From Phyto melanocephala (Eukaryota > Arthropoda > Insecta > Diptera > Rhinophoridae): a stretch of DNA of 64,000 nucleotides. Shown here piece by piece: positions 46,833 through 58,749 of the stretch. The notes below the pieces were generated by a model, which was not told the origin of the DNA, did not search any database, and worked only from the letters and a program-made list of their open reading frames with translations. Position numbers and translations under genes: made by a program. The stretch covers positions 75,651,126-75,715,125 of the forward strand of contig OW799237.1 in assembly GCA_941918925.1 (NCBI GenBank), given 5' to 3'. Each line of letters begins with the position of its first letter. The first letter of the stretch is position 1.

Positions 46833-47650
46833 GTTTTATGTATGAAAATACCTTGAGTTTGACATTGATAGTAATAGGATGTGCGGAGTTGTTACGTGTA
46901 CCTTGTTAAGAGTACCATCAGCTTTGTCAGTGTTTCCACCATTTAAACTTATTTACTGGTCTAAACATGGTGTAGATGCAACTTGGAGCTAATGTGTGTG
47001 TTGTTTTCGGCATTTTATTTTACTTTTTATATTCTGCGAATTTCATCCACACGCCTTTCGCCGCCGTGTTTTTATCACTTCACCAATAAACGTGGGAAAA
47101 TTTATAAAATTCATTGACCAAATAGCCGTTTTTCTATTAAATTGCAATATTTTCAAATTTTGCCTTTGTGAAATAAGTGTAAGATATAAATATTTAGGAG
47201 AAAACTGAAATAAAAACGTATATTCGGTAGCAAATATAAAAACTACATCCAGAAAAATTTTACTGCATTTTTTTTTATAAAAGGCGTGGGGATACATACA
47301 TTGTAAAAACCGAGTAAAAGTCTACTTCAATTCGTTTGTAATTACAATAGGAAAAAAATTAAATAAAGGTTTAATGTTTGTAACCACGTGAACGAAGAAA
47401 TTTGTTTAATGTATTTGATAATAAAATATATGTATATACTTAAGAACATTAGTTTATGTATGTAATACAACGAAGACAAAAATCGCGCTTTTTCCTATAA
47501 AATTAAAGTTTTCAGCATTTCTGCAGCACGCCACTTGTCAAAAACAAAAGCGGCTCATTGATTTTTAACCGGCTTAAAGCAGTCGCATATTCTAATAAGC
47601 ATTACGTTTGAGGGTTGTTTTGTGGTTAATCGAAACATTAGTTGCGTATT
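46833..47650 (+). other. Upstream region of PPM1G
   Basis: No gene. The last 200 bases before 47651 are less AT-rich and probably contain the PPM1G promoter and 5' UTR; no TATA box is evident. Confidence 0.4.
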
Positions 47651-49864
47651 ATGGGTGCCTATCTTTCACAACCCAAAACCGACAAGGTGTCCACAGATGA
47701 ATCTAACGATTATTTGACTGTAGGAGCATCATCAATGCAAGGCTGGCGTAATAGTCAAGAGGTAAATTAAATAAAAAAAATTATCTTAACTAGAATACAT
47801 ACTTTATTTTATATCATGAAGAACGTCAAAGTACATATCGATGGCACAGACTATTAATATATTCTGTGATTTCACTACATTGCAAACAAATACTCGACAC
47901 AAAAATTTTACGCAATAACATAAAAAATAATCTTTTAACGAGCAATTTTACAAAGAAGTAGCATAATGATAATAGAGTTTATACCTATTATGTTTTTGCC
48001 TTCTCTAAAGCTATAATTGTTTGTGTTAATGCTTTTCTACTTGTAGCCATCGATATGTACATACATACATAGTTGTATCATACGGGTTTCGCTAAAGGGA
48101 GTCAACACGAAATTTTGTAATTTTTTAAAAAAACGGTATACAGTGGTAATATACATACATCTTTTGAAAAATCCTTTAACACCTATAAAGTTTTCCAACC
48201 ATCATATTTTTTTGTGTAATACCTACATACTTATATTTTGGCTTTTATGCATGTATAGCTATATTAATATTTAAATAAACAAAAAAAAACTTAATATAGG
48301 TACCCATTAATAATAGTTGAATTAATAAATAATTTGCAGAGCAATAAGGGCAAATTTATTCATCAGATACATGGTGTAATCTTCACTTGTTTTAAACTGT
48401 CATAGCTTATAGATAAAAATGTCTTCTCTTAAATATTTCAAATGTCATATACCCACATATACATATGTATAAAAACATAGGAAAAAATATTTTCTCCTAA
48501 TTGAGATTACCTAGGTATATGCCTTAAGACCAATTATAAAGCCATATTCCTTGGTGTAATCACATAAGGTAATAGCACAAAGTTTTTTTGTCCATCTTTT
48601 TTATATATGGTGTTTAACAATTTTTGGAACTGAAATCTCTCTAATACCTATATGGAGTTGGACAAACATTGTAACAAAAAAAAAATAATCAGCTGGGCTG
48701 GCACCGCTACCTGTATAAATGTACCCTGCCATATTTTGCATAAGCAACAGAATTTTTAATTAATTAATTTTTTAATTTAAATAATTTACATATGAACAAA
48801 ACTAAAGTTTTTTTTATTGAACTTAAATTTATAATGTTTTTGAACATTTTTTTTTTAATTTAAAATATGAAAACGTATTAACTGTAGTGATGTACAAGTC
48901 GCAAGTGATTTAAAATCGCGTGTTAGAACATAATCGGATCTAACATATCTTTTTTATATAATTTTAAATTTTTTAAGGAAATAAGAAATAAATAGGTTTT
49001 TTTTTAATGCAAGCAATAGTATTTTTTATCAAATGGGCATCTTCTAAAAATTATTTTTAAGTTCTGATTATATACCATGTCAGAATGTCTGTTGTAGTCC
49101 TTTATAAAAAAGTTATCTATGCGGTGAAGTTGTGTTGCCTGTGGAAGCCTTAAGTTAACAGCATTTGTTAGTTGATATGGTTGTACATAATGTAGTTGAT
49201 CCATGATATTGTGGCGCATTTCCGTTTTCATTTTTTGTATAAAAAAGAGTATTAAATTTAAGTCTGTGTGTTATATTAATTGCCGTATCCTTAAAAAATA
49301 TTTTAGGTTTATTAAAGGCTTATTTGACAAGATTTAGTACAGAAATTTTAATAAACTTAAAAAAAAATTATGAAGGCGGCAGTAAGCCTTTTAAGTGTTT
49401 GTAGCAAATTCAATCAATGCGAAACAAAAAAAAATTTATTTTATTTCAATATTTCGATCTACTCCCAGATCATCATCAGGAATATTGAAAATTATTTTTT
49501 CGATATAATCTTAAATTTAGTTCACATTTGTCTATGTAAACACATAAGTACTTAGTTTTGAATATTTAATACCCTTAAAATGTCTAGTACTGAGTACGCA
49601 AGTGTTCATCTTTTATATATGTAACTAAAAACAAAAAGTAAATAAATAAAAAAAAAAAATATAGAAAACCAGCTTTTTAATTATTAAAAATGCCTATATT
49701 AAAAAGCTTCTAAATTTAATAATAAATTAATAAATATATACTAATATTTTATTCGAACTTTTTCTATATATTAAATTTAAATTTGAATTATTTTTATGTA
49801 GGGATGTGTGTGTATGTATAGCTATATATATATGCAAGTATATGGATATATGTACATACATATG

Positions 49865-49901
<37 letters not shown>

Positions 49902-52900
49902 TTTTTTTAGGTTTATTTATTTTTTTATTTCTATTATCTTTTATACATACTACTTATACAAAATTTTATTTCTATTATACATATTCATTACTCTATCTTT
50001 ATTTGAATTCTTTATATTTTTATACCCTTCACACAGTGAAAAAGGGTATATATAGGTTTGTCATTCCGTGTGCAATTTCTACAATTTTCATTTCCGACCC
50101 CATAAAGTATATATTTTCTGAAAGCTTATGAATAGAGGAGTCGATTAAGCCCTGACCGTCTGTCCGTCTGACCGTCTGTCCGTGTGTATGTTGAAATCAA
50201 CTTTTTGAAGCCCCCCGACATAGGTTGGACCCGGGTAAGGTATTAAAATATCAGAAATATTCGGGAGTAGATCGGTATTGAAAATCAGAAACATCGGTAC
50301 ATAAACAACTGAGATATGAGCAAAAACCCACGACCACCTCGATTTTCTTTTCATAAAAACAACATTACAACAACAACATACATACATACAAACGTGTATA
50401 CTGGTTAGAGAAAACGTGGCATCGAATCCCAGCTGAGGCAAAAAAATTTTTTTAAAATTTTTTTTTTTAATTTTTTTTTTATTTTTTTTTTATTTTTTAT
50501 TTAATATATTATATATTATTATTATTATTTTTTTTTATTTTTTTTTTTTTAATTTTTTTTTTATTTTTTTTTTGTTTTATATATATTATATATGTATATA
50601 ATAATTTTTTTTTTTTAATTTTTTTTTTTAAATTTTTTTTTTTTAAATTTTTTTTATATTTTTTTTTTGTTTTTTTTAACATACATACGTGAATTTACTG
50701 TTATTGCATGACTACACGTTGTGAAGGGTATATAAGATTCGGCACGGCCGAATATAGCGCTTTTACTTGTTTATGATGTTAAGTAGTTATTTTTTAATAG
50801 AAGAGGTTTGTAACTAATTATGGCCCATAGGCTGGGTTACTATTATTGTAATAAATAAATTGTAATTGAATTGAAGTTGAAATCCTTATTACAATTTTTT
50901 TCCGAATTGGCTCTGTAATTAAGAATTATACACATTTTCAGGTACCTTTTTTGTCCCCATAAAAGTTTTCAAAAATTTCACCTAAATAATTGTCAATATT
51001 TTTTTTTTTATTTGAAAATAAGTAGTATTTATAATACTTTCTAAAAAATAACAATTTTTAAATAGTTTTAGCCATAATCTCTTATACTCTGAATACAATT
51101 TATAATTATTATTTATTCTTTACAAAATTTATAACTTTTCTTCTTAATAAATATATATTTGTTTCATCTTTAATATCATTTGACATGGAATTATATAATT
51201 TCAGTCCTTTATAAAACATCGATCTTTGCATATTTGTTGTTTGAGTCCTCTGTAGCCTGAAGTCGTTAACATTTCCTAGGTTGTATGGTTGAACATTTCC
51301 TACATAGTTTATATGTTCGGTTAGGTACTCGGGTGCATCTCCTTTCTTCATTTTCTGAATAAAGTTTATAGTATTAATTTCCAGTCTTTGTTTTATATTT
51401 ACCCATTTTAACATATCTAACATTAAATTTATGGACGTAAGACGATTACATTTTAAAATTGCTCGCATTGCTTTATTTTGTAGTTTTAGTAGTCTTATTA
51501 TTTATTGGTCTGAGCAGCACGTATATTCTATTATAAATAAATAAAATAAAAATAAATAAATAAAAATAATAATTATCAAATTTTGTCCCATTGAAAAATA
51601 TAAGAAAAGTTGTTTTAAAAAAAAGTACCATTAAGAGGGACAATTTTGTACCCTTTATACATGCGAATTTAAAAAAAGTGTCGAAATACTAGTAATATTT
51701 TTTCGCTAATTAACTAATATAGTTCAAATTTTTTTTCTTGCTTTATGTGTTTGGAAGTTACATAGGGTACCAAAAAAGTACTAAATTTTAGTTTTACCCG
51801 TTTTTTCCCGCTAGGGGTTAAAAATTCAAAAAAAGGCCAGACACATATCTATCATCTTAATTTATTTGTAAATTACATCACCTTTTCAAGGTAATTTGTA
51901 TCAGTTTTAGTTTAGCAGATATATGGTTAACGATTTTATCCTTTTTACCCCCTTAAAGTACGAATTTCCAAAAAACCCTTCTTAGTGGTGCTATACATCG
52001 AAAGATTCTCCAAATTTTATGACTCTAGCTCTTTGCGTTTGGGAGGTGCGATGATGAATCATTCAGTCAGTCACGTTACTGTTTTATATAAATATATATG
52101 TAGATTAACATGTACAGTTTAATTTAATATTGTCTTTTCTTTACTGATTTACGATTAAAAAATATTTTCTACGTACTAAGAAGTGAGATCGAAAAAAATC
52201 TTTAAATATAAGTATAAAATTCAATTTCAATTTCGAAACGGTTGAGAAGTAATTACGCAGATGTGTGTGATCTGTTTATGTAATATTTAAACATTAGATT
52301 ATCATACATATACATATTTATACGAATATAGTAAAAAAAACTGCGCACCATGTCATATGATTTTTTCCTAACAACGTGGTAGATGTCTATTACGGTTTCT
52401 GTAAATAAAACACAACCAAATTTAATATCAATAATAATCGCGCTTAAATGCGAATCTTCAACTAAATTTTTTAAAGTCTTTGAAGAAATATTAGAAATGA
52501 TTTAAACTAACATAATGATATCGGGGGATTATGATATACATATGTATGTACATATCTATATATAAGTGTATATAAAGAAGTATTCACTTTGATGTCACCA
52601 CTAACTGCGGAAAAGGGTCGACCGATTTCAACCAATTTCAGGGTACGTTGGGGATGACCCGTTTTTCCGGAGATATCGCATTTGAACTTTCCTATATATT
52701 TCCAAACAAATATCAATAAAATGCCCTCCATTTTCCATACTATGATTGTCACTTAAAAATTTACGGCTTAATCTTTCAGTCGTTTCGATCTTCATTTTGT
52801 TTGTGCGCTGACCATCGAACGATTTTTTACTTGCTATAACCTCATACCATTCCATAAGGTAATAAAAAAGAAAATAACTGTTTAAACTAAAAAAAAAGCA

Positions 52901-55900
52901 ATAATCGATTATATTGTACCAAACAATAGCATATTTGCCAAGATTTATATTAAAAACAAGATTTCGGACCATGAAGCAATTGTTGTTATATTTAATAATA
53001 ATAGCAAATCGAATGAAAAACTGGTAATAGTGTTTTAGTCGAATTTTTTGTCCCCTAACACAGTTCGTACCATCATGTACATATTATACATACGTATTTA
53101 TTAGCGACCGCAAACTCTTGTTGTTTAAGCTTAATGATTATCTGAACTTTTAATAGATATTATTATTTTCCAAAAAAATATTCGCCTATATCTTTGTCGG
53201 TAATTGGCCTATTAGTTCAAGGTTTACTGTAAATGTTGCCAAAGGTACATAGTTTATATATGTATACGTAACAAACAATTCAAGAAGAAAAAAAGCTGCA
53301 AAATCAGACTTTGGTTAAAAAAAGAAAAAGAAAAAAATAGAGGTAATTGTGTTCTTTTGCTCATATCTCAGCGCGTAATTGTCCACATAACTCATTTTAA
53401 AAAGCAAAATTATCGGAAGCATATTTGATAAATTAATACTTTATAAGAGTTTGAAGTATAAGTGGGGTATTAATATATAATCTAATTAAAATAAATTATA
53501 ATACACTTTTTATTTTTTTTAAGTTCTTCAGCAACTAGACTGCTTAAATAATTTAAATTAAATTTACAATTCTTTTATTGCATACATACATATATAAATA
53601 TACATATGTATGTTACACATATAGAAAATTTCATATTTTTTATCTAACTTTAGGACGCTCACAATTCGATTTTAAATTTTGATAAAAACACAGCATTCTT
53701 TGCTGTGTACGATGGTCATGGCGGTGCTGAAGTCTCAACATATTGCGCTGATAAATTGCCACAGTTTCTTAAAGCTTTAACAACATACGCGGAAGGCAAT
53801 TTTGAACGGGCTCTTATAGACACCTTTTTGGGTTTCGACAAAACTCTTTTGGCACCAGAAATTATCGAAATCTTAAAAACTCTAGCTGGTGAAAAGAATT
53901 TCATCGATGGCGATGACAGCGATGCCATGGACGATGAGGAAGTTGAAGATTTGGCTGAATTACATGAGGAGGGAAATTTACCATTGGATGAAGTTATGGA
54001 AAAGTACAAAGGTCATCCCTCAATGCAGTCATTGAAAAAACTAAAAGACTGTAATAATTCTAAACCACAATCGCCGTATTTAAGAGGTAGACGTGCAGCT
54101 GCTGTTATTGCTGATGCCGCTAATCGCGCAGAATTAGATCCCGATGCAAAACCAGAAGGTTCATCAACTTCAAAAGCTGCCTTAACAGCAATGCATGGTA
54201 AATTTGAAAAATAATTAGTTTATATCTGTGGCTTGGAGCTAAAAGGGCTAATGTCACTTTTTTGCTTTTTTGAGTTAATCATTGCGTTAGATTTGGTTTC
54301 TTGCTCTATTTCATTATGGTAAAACAGCTAAAGTCATACTTAAGCCAGAACAGCCTCATAAATAAAATGCAGGCCAATGTCACTATGAAAGCATATTTAA
54401 AATTTAAAGTTCAATTCAAATTTTCTCAAAAGTAAATATTTTGACATTGGCTCTTTTAGCTCCAAGCCACAGATACATACAGTAGTGGTCAAAACATTTG
54501 GAACTGGGATTGAATTTGTTATTTTCATTGATTTATTTTGTTCAAATACCAATAAGTTACTAAAATTTATTTTTTTTAGTATCTTCATACGTTGTTTTTT
54601 TCAAACAAATAAAAAAAATTAATAACATTAAACTAAAACAACAACAAAATTAATGATATTGAGTGTATTCAAAATGCAAGTGTTCAAAACATTTGCAACT
54701 CTCAGTACTCTCACTCTTTAAGAAGCAATTTATACTAGAAAATTCTAAGGAATAACGGTAATTGCAATCCTTTTTAATAATGTGAGATTCAGGCCGTTAT
54801 ATTTTTTAAAAAATTTTACTATAATTCTTTAATAGTTATTACTAACTGTTGAATGCTTTAAAATCGTCAGAATAATTTTTGTAAAAATTGCAGGAAACAA
54901 AAACAATTCTGATTTTTAATAAAAAAAAGTATTAAATGATTTTGAAAATGGACTTTCTCAAAAAGAAATTTCTATAAAGTACTCCGTTCCAAAATCAACG
55001 ATTTTGTGCATTGTTTATATTGGTAACATCTTTACAACCCATAAAGGTGGTAGACCCCGTGTTACAATTGTAAGAGAAGATCGGAAAATCAAGAATTTTT
55101 TTACAAAACAACCCAAAGCAGTTCCTAGAAAAGCTAAAACTGCACTTTAAATAGATGCCAGTCATTCTACCATTAAAAGAAGGACCCGAGAAGATGGTCT
55201 TAGAAGTTACAGATGCACATTTTTGTGTTTGTGTCAGAAAAAAAACCGAAAAGTTTGCCTTGATTTTGGACGTACCCATTTAATGTGGACTCAACAGCAT
55301 TGGAAGATTTCGTTGTGGTCAGACGAGTCAAAATTCCACCTCCGGGGATAAGACACAACTGCCACAGCGAAACACGGTGGTGGAAAATTATGATGTGGGG
55401 GTGTTTTTTTAAGAAATAGGATTGGCACAATTCATCGCATATTTAACACCATGACGGCCACAATCTATAGAAATATTTTGAGTTCTGTTATACTTCCGTA
55501 TGCTGAATGGGAAATGCTACTATAATGGAACTTCCAGCACCACAACGTTCTAAAACGTACGGCAGGGATTGTAAAGATTGGCTGGAGGATAATAAAATTA
55601 ATACCATGTTATGGCCGCCTCAATCTCTCGATCTCAACCCGATTGAGAACATGTGGATGATTGTAAAACAAAATATTGGCAATAAAGTATTCCGAAATAG
55701 TGATGAACTTTTCATCGAGTTAGAGAAGCAGTAGAATGAAATTTCTGACGATTATATTGAAAATCTCATTGCCTCAATGCCTAAGAGGTGTTCAGAAGTT
55801 ATAAAAAATAATGGCTACCCTACGAAATACTGACCAATAAAATCATTTATTGTGTTTTCTGTTAATTACTTAAAGAGTTGCAAATGTTTTGAACACCTGC

Positions 55901-58749
55901 ATTTGGTATACATCCATTATTATTAATTTTGTTGTTGTTTTAAATTAACGTTACTAATTTTTTTTTATTTGTTTAACAAAAAACAATGTTGAAGATATTA
56001 TAAAAAATGAATTTTAGTAACTTAGTGTTATTTGAACAAAATAAGTCGAAAGAAAATTACAAACGCAATCCAAGTTCCAAATGTTTTGACCAGTACTGTA
56101 TATGGTACCGTTTGTATGAAAATTATTAAAGGCTTATTAAGGAATTGCAAATCATCAAATTTTCACAGAAAAACAGTTTACCAAACCGTCTATTAACCTT
56201 TGATAATTGTTATGCATACGGCAGATCGTTCATTTTTTTAATTTGTTAATTTTAAGATGGTCCCACTTCCTCAAAATCTGCAACATCGCCTTCCTTGGCT
56301 AATAAAATGGAAACAGAAGAAGATTCTACAGTTAGCAGCAGTAGTTCCAGTGCCAGCAAATCAAACAGCAACAATAATTCCACTAAAAACGCAGCTGAGG
56401 CTGAAGCCTCAGTTACTGCTTCAACTAAAATTACAGGAGAAACAACAGAAACTGCCACAAATGGTAAAAGTAAGGATGCCATAGTTCCCGATTCATCTGC
56501 CGCAAAAGATAATGAACAAAATGGTAGTGTTTCTTCATCAGAAGTAAAAAATAAGGATAATTTATCTACATCTTTGACCAAAGAGGACGCTATTGTGTCC
56601 GGCTCAAGTGATGTAAACGAAAAGGAACACAAACAAAACGGTAATGTGGAATCGTCGACTAAATCTTTAATGAAACAGGAAGCCAACTCATCGGCCATAA
56701 CATCTACTAGTAAGGATATAAAAAAAGCTAAAAGTGATGAAGATGAAGGAGATAATTTGGATACTGAGGGTAAGTGCTTGATTTGTATATAAAATACGAC
56801 AAACATTTATCATCTCATTTTTACTCTGATGTTTTTAGGAAACGAAAGCAGTGCTCGTCAGGCTTTAGAATACTCTTCTGAAGAAGAAGAAGATGAAGAA
56901 GAGTTGGCCGAAGACGATACCACAGACGAAGATGCCGACTATGATGACGAAGAAGCCGAGGAGGACGAAGAAGAAATAGAAGACGAAGAGGATGAAGAAT
57001 CATATTTGGCCAACGAACAATTTTGTGCTAATATGATTGAAGAACCTGGCAAGGATAGTGGCTGTACTGCCGTTGTAGGTCTACTTAACGGTCGTGATTT
57101 ATATGTAGCCAATGCCGGTGATTCACGTTGTGTAGTTTGCCGTAAGGGCAAAGCCATCGAAATGAGTTTAGATCACAAACCCGAAGATGATGAAGAGTCA
57201 GCACGTATTATTAAAGCAGGTGGTCGTGTGACATTAGATGGACGTGTTAATGGTGGCTTAAATTTATCACGAGCTTTGGGAGATCATGCTTACAAAATGG
57301 TAAGTTGAAAAATAATAGAAATTTTCTTACTAAAAGCTATTTTTAAAGTAAGTACTTAGATTTACTGAGGTTGGTATTTGTGTATAAATTTCGTAATTTA
57401 TTCTTTTATTCCTTATTGTAGAATTAAATATAAAAACAAGTAAGAATGCTATATTCGGCCGTGCTGAATCTTTATAGCCTTCACAACGTGAAGTCATGCA
57501 ATAACAATTGTATCAGCATTCATCTCGTTAATATGAAATACGTACACACATACATATATGTTTCATTATCTTTATAATGACTTTATCCGCTTAAAAACAT
57601 CACATTGTGAAATTATAAATTGAGTTAAAATTAAAATTAAAAAATATAAAAAAAATTTGTCTTAACTGGGATTCGATCCTACGTTCATCCAGTTTGTATT
57701 GGTGTGGAAAGACGAGGTGGTTTAGGTTTTTCATCATATCTGAGTTGTTTATAGAGCGGTTTATCTGATTTTTAATATTCGGGAGCAGAGTATTTATGAT
57801 ATTTTGGTACTTTTCACAAGTCTTAAAAATGTCTGGGGGCTTTAAAAGTTGATATCAACATACAGACGGACAGTGCTTAGTTGACTCCCCTATTCATAAT
57901 TTGCATTATTTTCGTGTTTGGCGTTTGCATGTAAAAAAACTACAAAAGGTCTCTTATTTATGTAAGCCACGAAATTCGATACCAATCGAAATTCAACAAA
58001 CCGCTTTGATTTGAAAAAGAAACGATTTTTATATCTGAACGAATATATTAGCTCGGTTACTATGATGATATCTACAAAGATAAAATATTTAATTTTTTTT
58101 TTAGAATCATGATTTACCTGCCGAAGAACAAATGATTTCCGCACTACCAGACATTAAAAAATTAATTATTTCACCCGATGATGAATTCATGATTTTGGCT
58201 TGTGATGGTATATGGAATTTCATGAGCAGCGAGGAGGTTGTCGATTTTGTACGTAAGCGTATCAGTGATGAAAACAAAAAAATGTCGGAAATTTGCGAGG
58301 AATTGTTCGAGGCCTGTTTAGCACCCAATACTTTGGGTGATGGTACCGGTTGCGACAATATGACAGCGGTTATTGTGCGTTTTAAGCCATCAATACTTGA
58401 ACTGCCGACGAAAATCGATCCTAATGAAACGGAAAATGCTTTCATGACCGAGACCGAAAAATCTGGTCAAAAAGCACATAAACGTGCTGCCTCACCCACC
58501 TCTGATGAAAATGATTCCAATGAAGCTGAAAATAAAATTAAACGCTTGAAGACTGATACTAGTGATGAGGAAAATAAAACCCCTTTCTTTACCGCAAAAA
58601 CCAACTCCTCATCCTCCGCATCCTCGACCATGTCTGCTTATAGCACAGATGGTGCTTCGTCAACCGTTACAAACGATGGAAGTAGCTCAACCTCAGCTGT
58701 GAATGAGGCGCAAAAGGAATGTGACAGTGTCGTGGCATCCTCAACGTAA
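47651..58749 (+). CDS. Ppm1G: Protein phosphatase 2C, PPM1G type
   Basis: Mg/Mn-dependent Ser/Thr phosphatase of the nuclear PPM1G class, which in mammals acts on splicing and snRNP factors. Five exons (47651-47761, 53654-54197, 56257-56769, 56839-57299, 58105-58749) join in phase to 757 residues. It starts [12 protein letters not shown], so Gly2 is a myristoylation-type start, as in human PPM1G. Metal and catalytic residues: Glu37-Asp38 in QEDAH (split by intron 1), Asp57-Gly58 in YDGHGG, Asp577 in CDGIWN, Asp627 in [17 protein letters not shown] and [16 protein letters not shown] are also present. As in PPM1G, a long acidic insert (exon 4, poly Glu/Asp) and a Ser/Thr-rich segment (exon 3) divide the catalytic domain. 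The tail has a basic KIKRLK patch. The fly counterpart is CG10417 (from memory). Intron 1 is 5.9 kb and full of repeats; intron 2 holds a Tc1 element. Confidence 0.94.
47839..48055. mobile_element. ATCGATGG-type MITE, copy B
   Basis: Counterpart of 32829-33083. It shares CTCGACACAAAAATTTTACG, the AGCATAATGATAATAGAGTT block and TGTTTTTGCCTTCTCTAAAG, with ends ATCGATGGCACAG and CTTGTAGCCATCGAT. Located 78 bases into PPM1G intron 1. Confidence 0.65.
48056..49003. other. PPM1G intron 1, AT-rich part
   Basis: AT-rich with no recognised gene. A TTTATTCATCAGATACATGG piece at about 48356 resembles the end of the small element at 33176. Confidence 0.4.
49004..49231 (-). pseudogene. LINE 3' fragment
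   Basis: Minus strand frame: [20 protein letters not shown] then [20 protein letters not shown]. Same domain as 51109-51468 and 23071-23292, more diverged. 5'-truncated. Confidence 0.5.
49360..49510 (-). mobile_element. Penelope-like fragment with hammerhead-like motif
   Basis: On the minus strand (49482 to about 49450) it reads CTGATGA, T, a 5-bp stem GATCT/AGATC with loop GGGAGT, then GAAATATTG. The flanks TTTCAATA and TATTGAAA are complementary. The layout equals the motif at 2842-2872. I infer a Penelope-like terminal repeat; no reverse transcriptase is present. Confidence 0.4.
49511..50020. other. PPM1G intron 1, low complexity
   Basis: AT-rich; (AT)n microsatellite at about 49868-49897 with ATACATATGTATATG-like sequence before it. 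Confidence 0.45.
50021..50772 (-). mobile_element. Hairpin-ended repeat, copy 8 (full length)
   Basis: Full copy in minus orientation: TATACCCTTCACACAGTGAA at one end and ATTCGGCACGGCCGAAT, a perfect 7-bp hairpin, then ATAGCGCTTTTACTTGTTT at the other. Contains every block described at 27918 and a long T-rich tract (50450-50670). Confidence 0.85.
50773..51059. other. PPM1G intron 1, LINE-tail-like piece
   Basis: GGCCCATAGGCTGGGTTACT then an AATAAATAAATTG tail at about 50822-50872 looks like another LINE 3' end. The rest is AT-rich. Confidence 0.35.
51060..51545 (-). pseudogene. LINE 3' fragment (best-preserved C-terminus)
   Basis: Minus strand, 119 residues: [61 protein letters not shown] frame break and stop lie just upstream (LLKLQNK remains). 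The same family gave the fragments at 23071 and 49004, all 5'-truncated. Confidence 0.7.
51546..53653. other. PPM1G intron 1, repeat-like remainder
   Basis: 51600-52105 resembles an insect repeat end (TCAGTCAGTCACG followed by a TATATATGTAGATTA tail). 52580-52700 has GGGTCGACCGATTTCAACC and GAGATATCGCATTTGAAC, also repeat-like. No exon was found apart from the boundary at 53653. Confidence 0.4.
54223..54475. mobile_element. MITE just after PPM1G exon 2 (253 bp)
   Basis: Inverted repeats TATCTGTGGCTTGGAGCTAA and its complement at 54456-54475, continuing about 35 bp in all (GGGCTAATGTCA / TGACATTGGCTC). It starts 26 bases after the exon-2 donor. The Tc1 element begins 5 bases beyond its other end. 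Confidence 0.8.
54480..56098 (+). mobile_element. Tc1-type transposon, near full length (1619 bp)
   Basis: Ends CAGTAGTGGTCAAAACATTT and (inverted) CAGTACTGGTCAAAACATTT, each flanked by TA (54478-54479, 56099-56100). The transposase inside (about 54940-55835, plus) is broken by stops and frameshifts. LWSDES (first Asp) and [15 protein letters not shown] (third acidic motif region) are visible, and the second catalytic motif reads FQHHN instead of FQQDN. Dead copy in PPM1G intron 2. Confidence 0.85.
54940..55835 (+). pseudogene. Tc1 transposase pseudogene
   Basis: The longest intact piece (55507-55734, 75 residues) holds [20 protein letters not shown] then [20 protein letters not shown] replaces the expected Trp codon after LEKQ, and the frame then resumes as [19 protein letters not shown] and PTKY before its natural stop. 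Earlier segments are in other frames. Confidence 0.75.
56105..56225. repeat. Short palindromic repeat in PPM1G intron 2
   Basis: GTATGAAAATTATTAAAGG on the left and CCTTTGATAATTGTTATGCATAC on the right (in two stretches) form an imperfect inverted pair. Similar sequence occurs at 20445-20545 and a GGCTTATTTGACA palindrome at 23665. Possibly a small MITE. Confidence 0.4.
57434..57899 (+). mobile_element. Hairpin-ended repeat, copy 9 (partial)
   Basis: Begins AACAAGTAAGAATGCTATAT with hairpin CGGCCGTGCTG, keeps shortened middle blocks (CTGGGATTCGATCC, AGACGAGGTGGTTT) and stops at CCCCTATTCATAA. In PPM1G intron 4. Confidence 0.75.

Noticed and set aside
56252..56806. 184-residue minus-strand frame opposite PPM1G exon 3
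   Set aside because: Antisense shadow of the Ser/Thr/Glu-rich exon.
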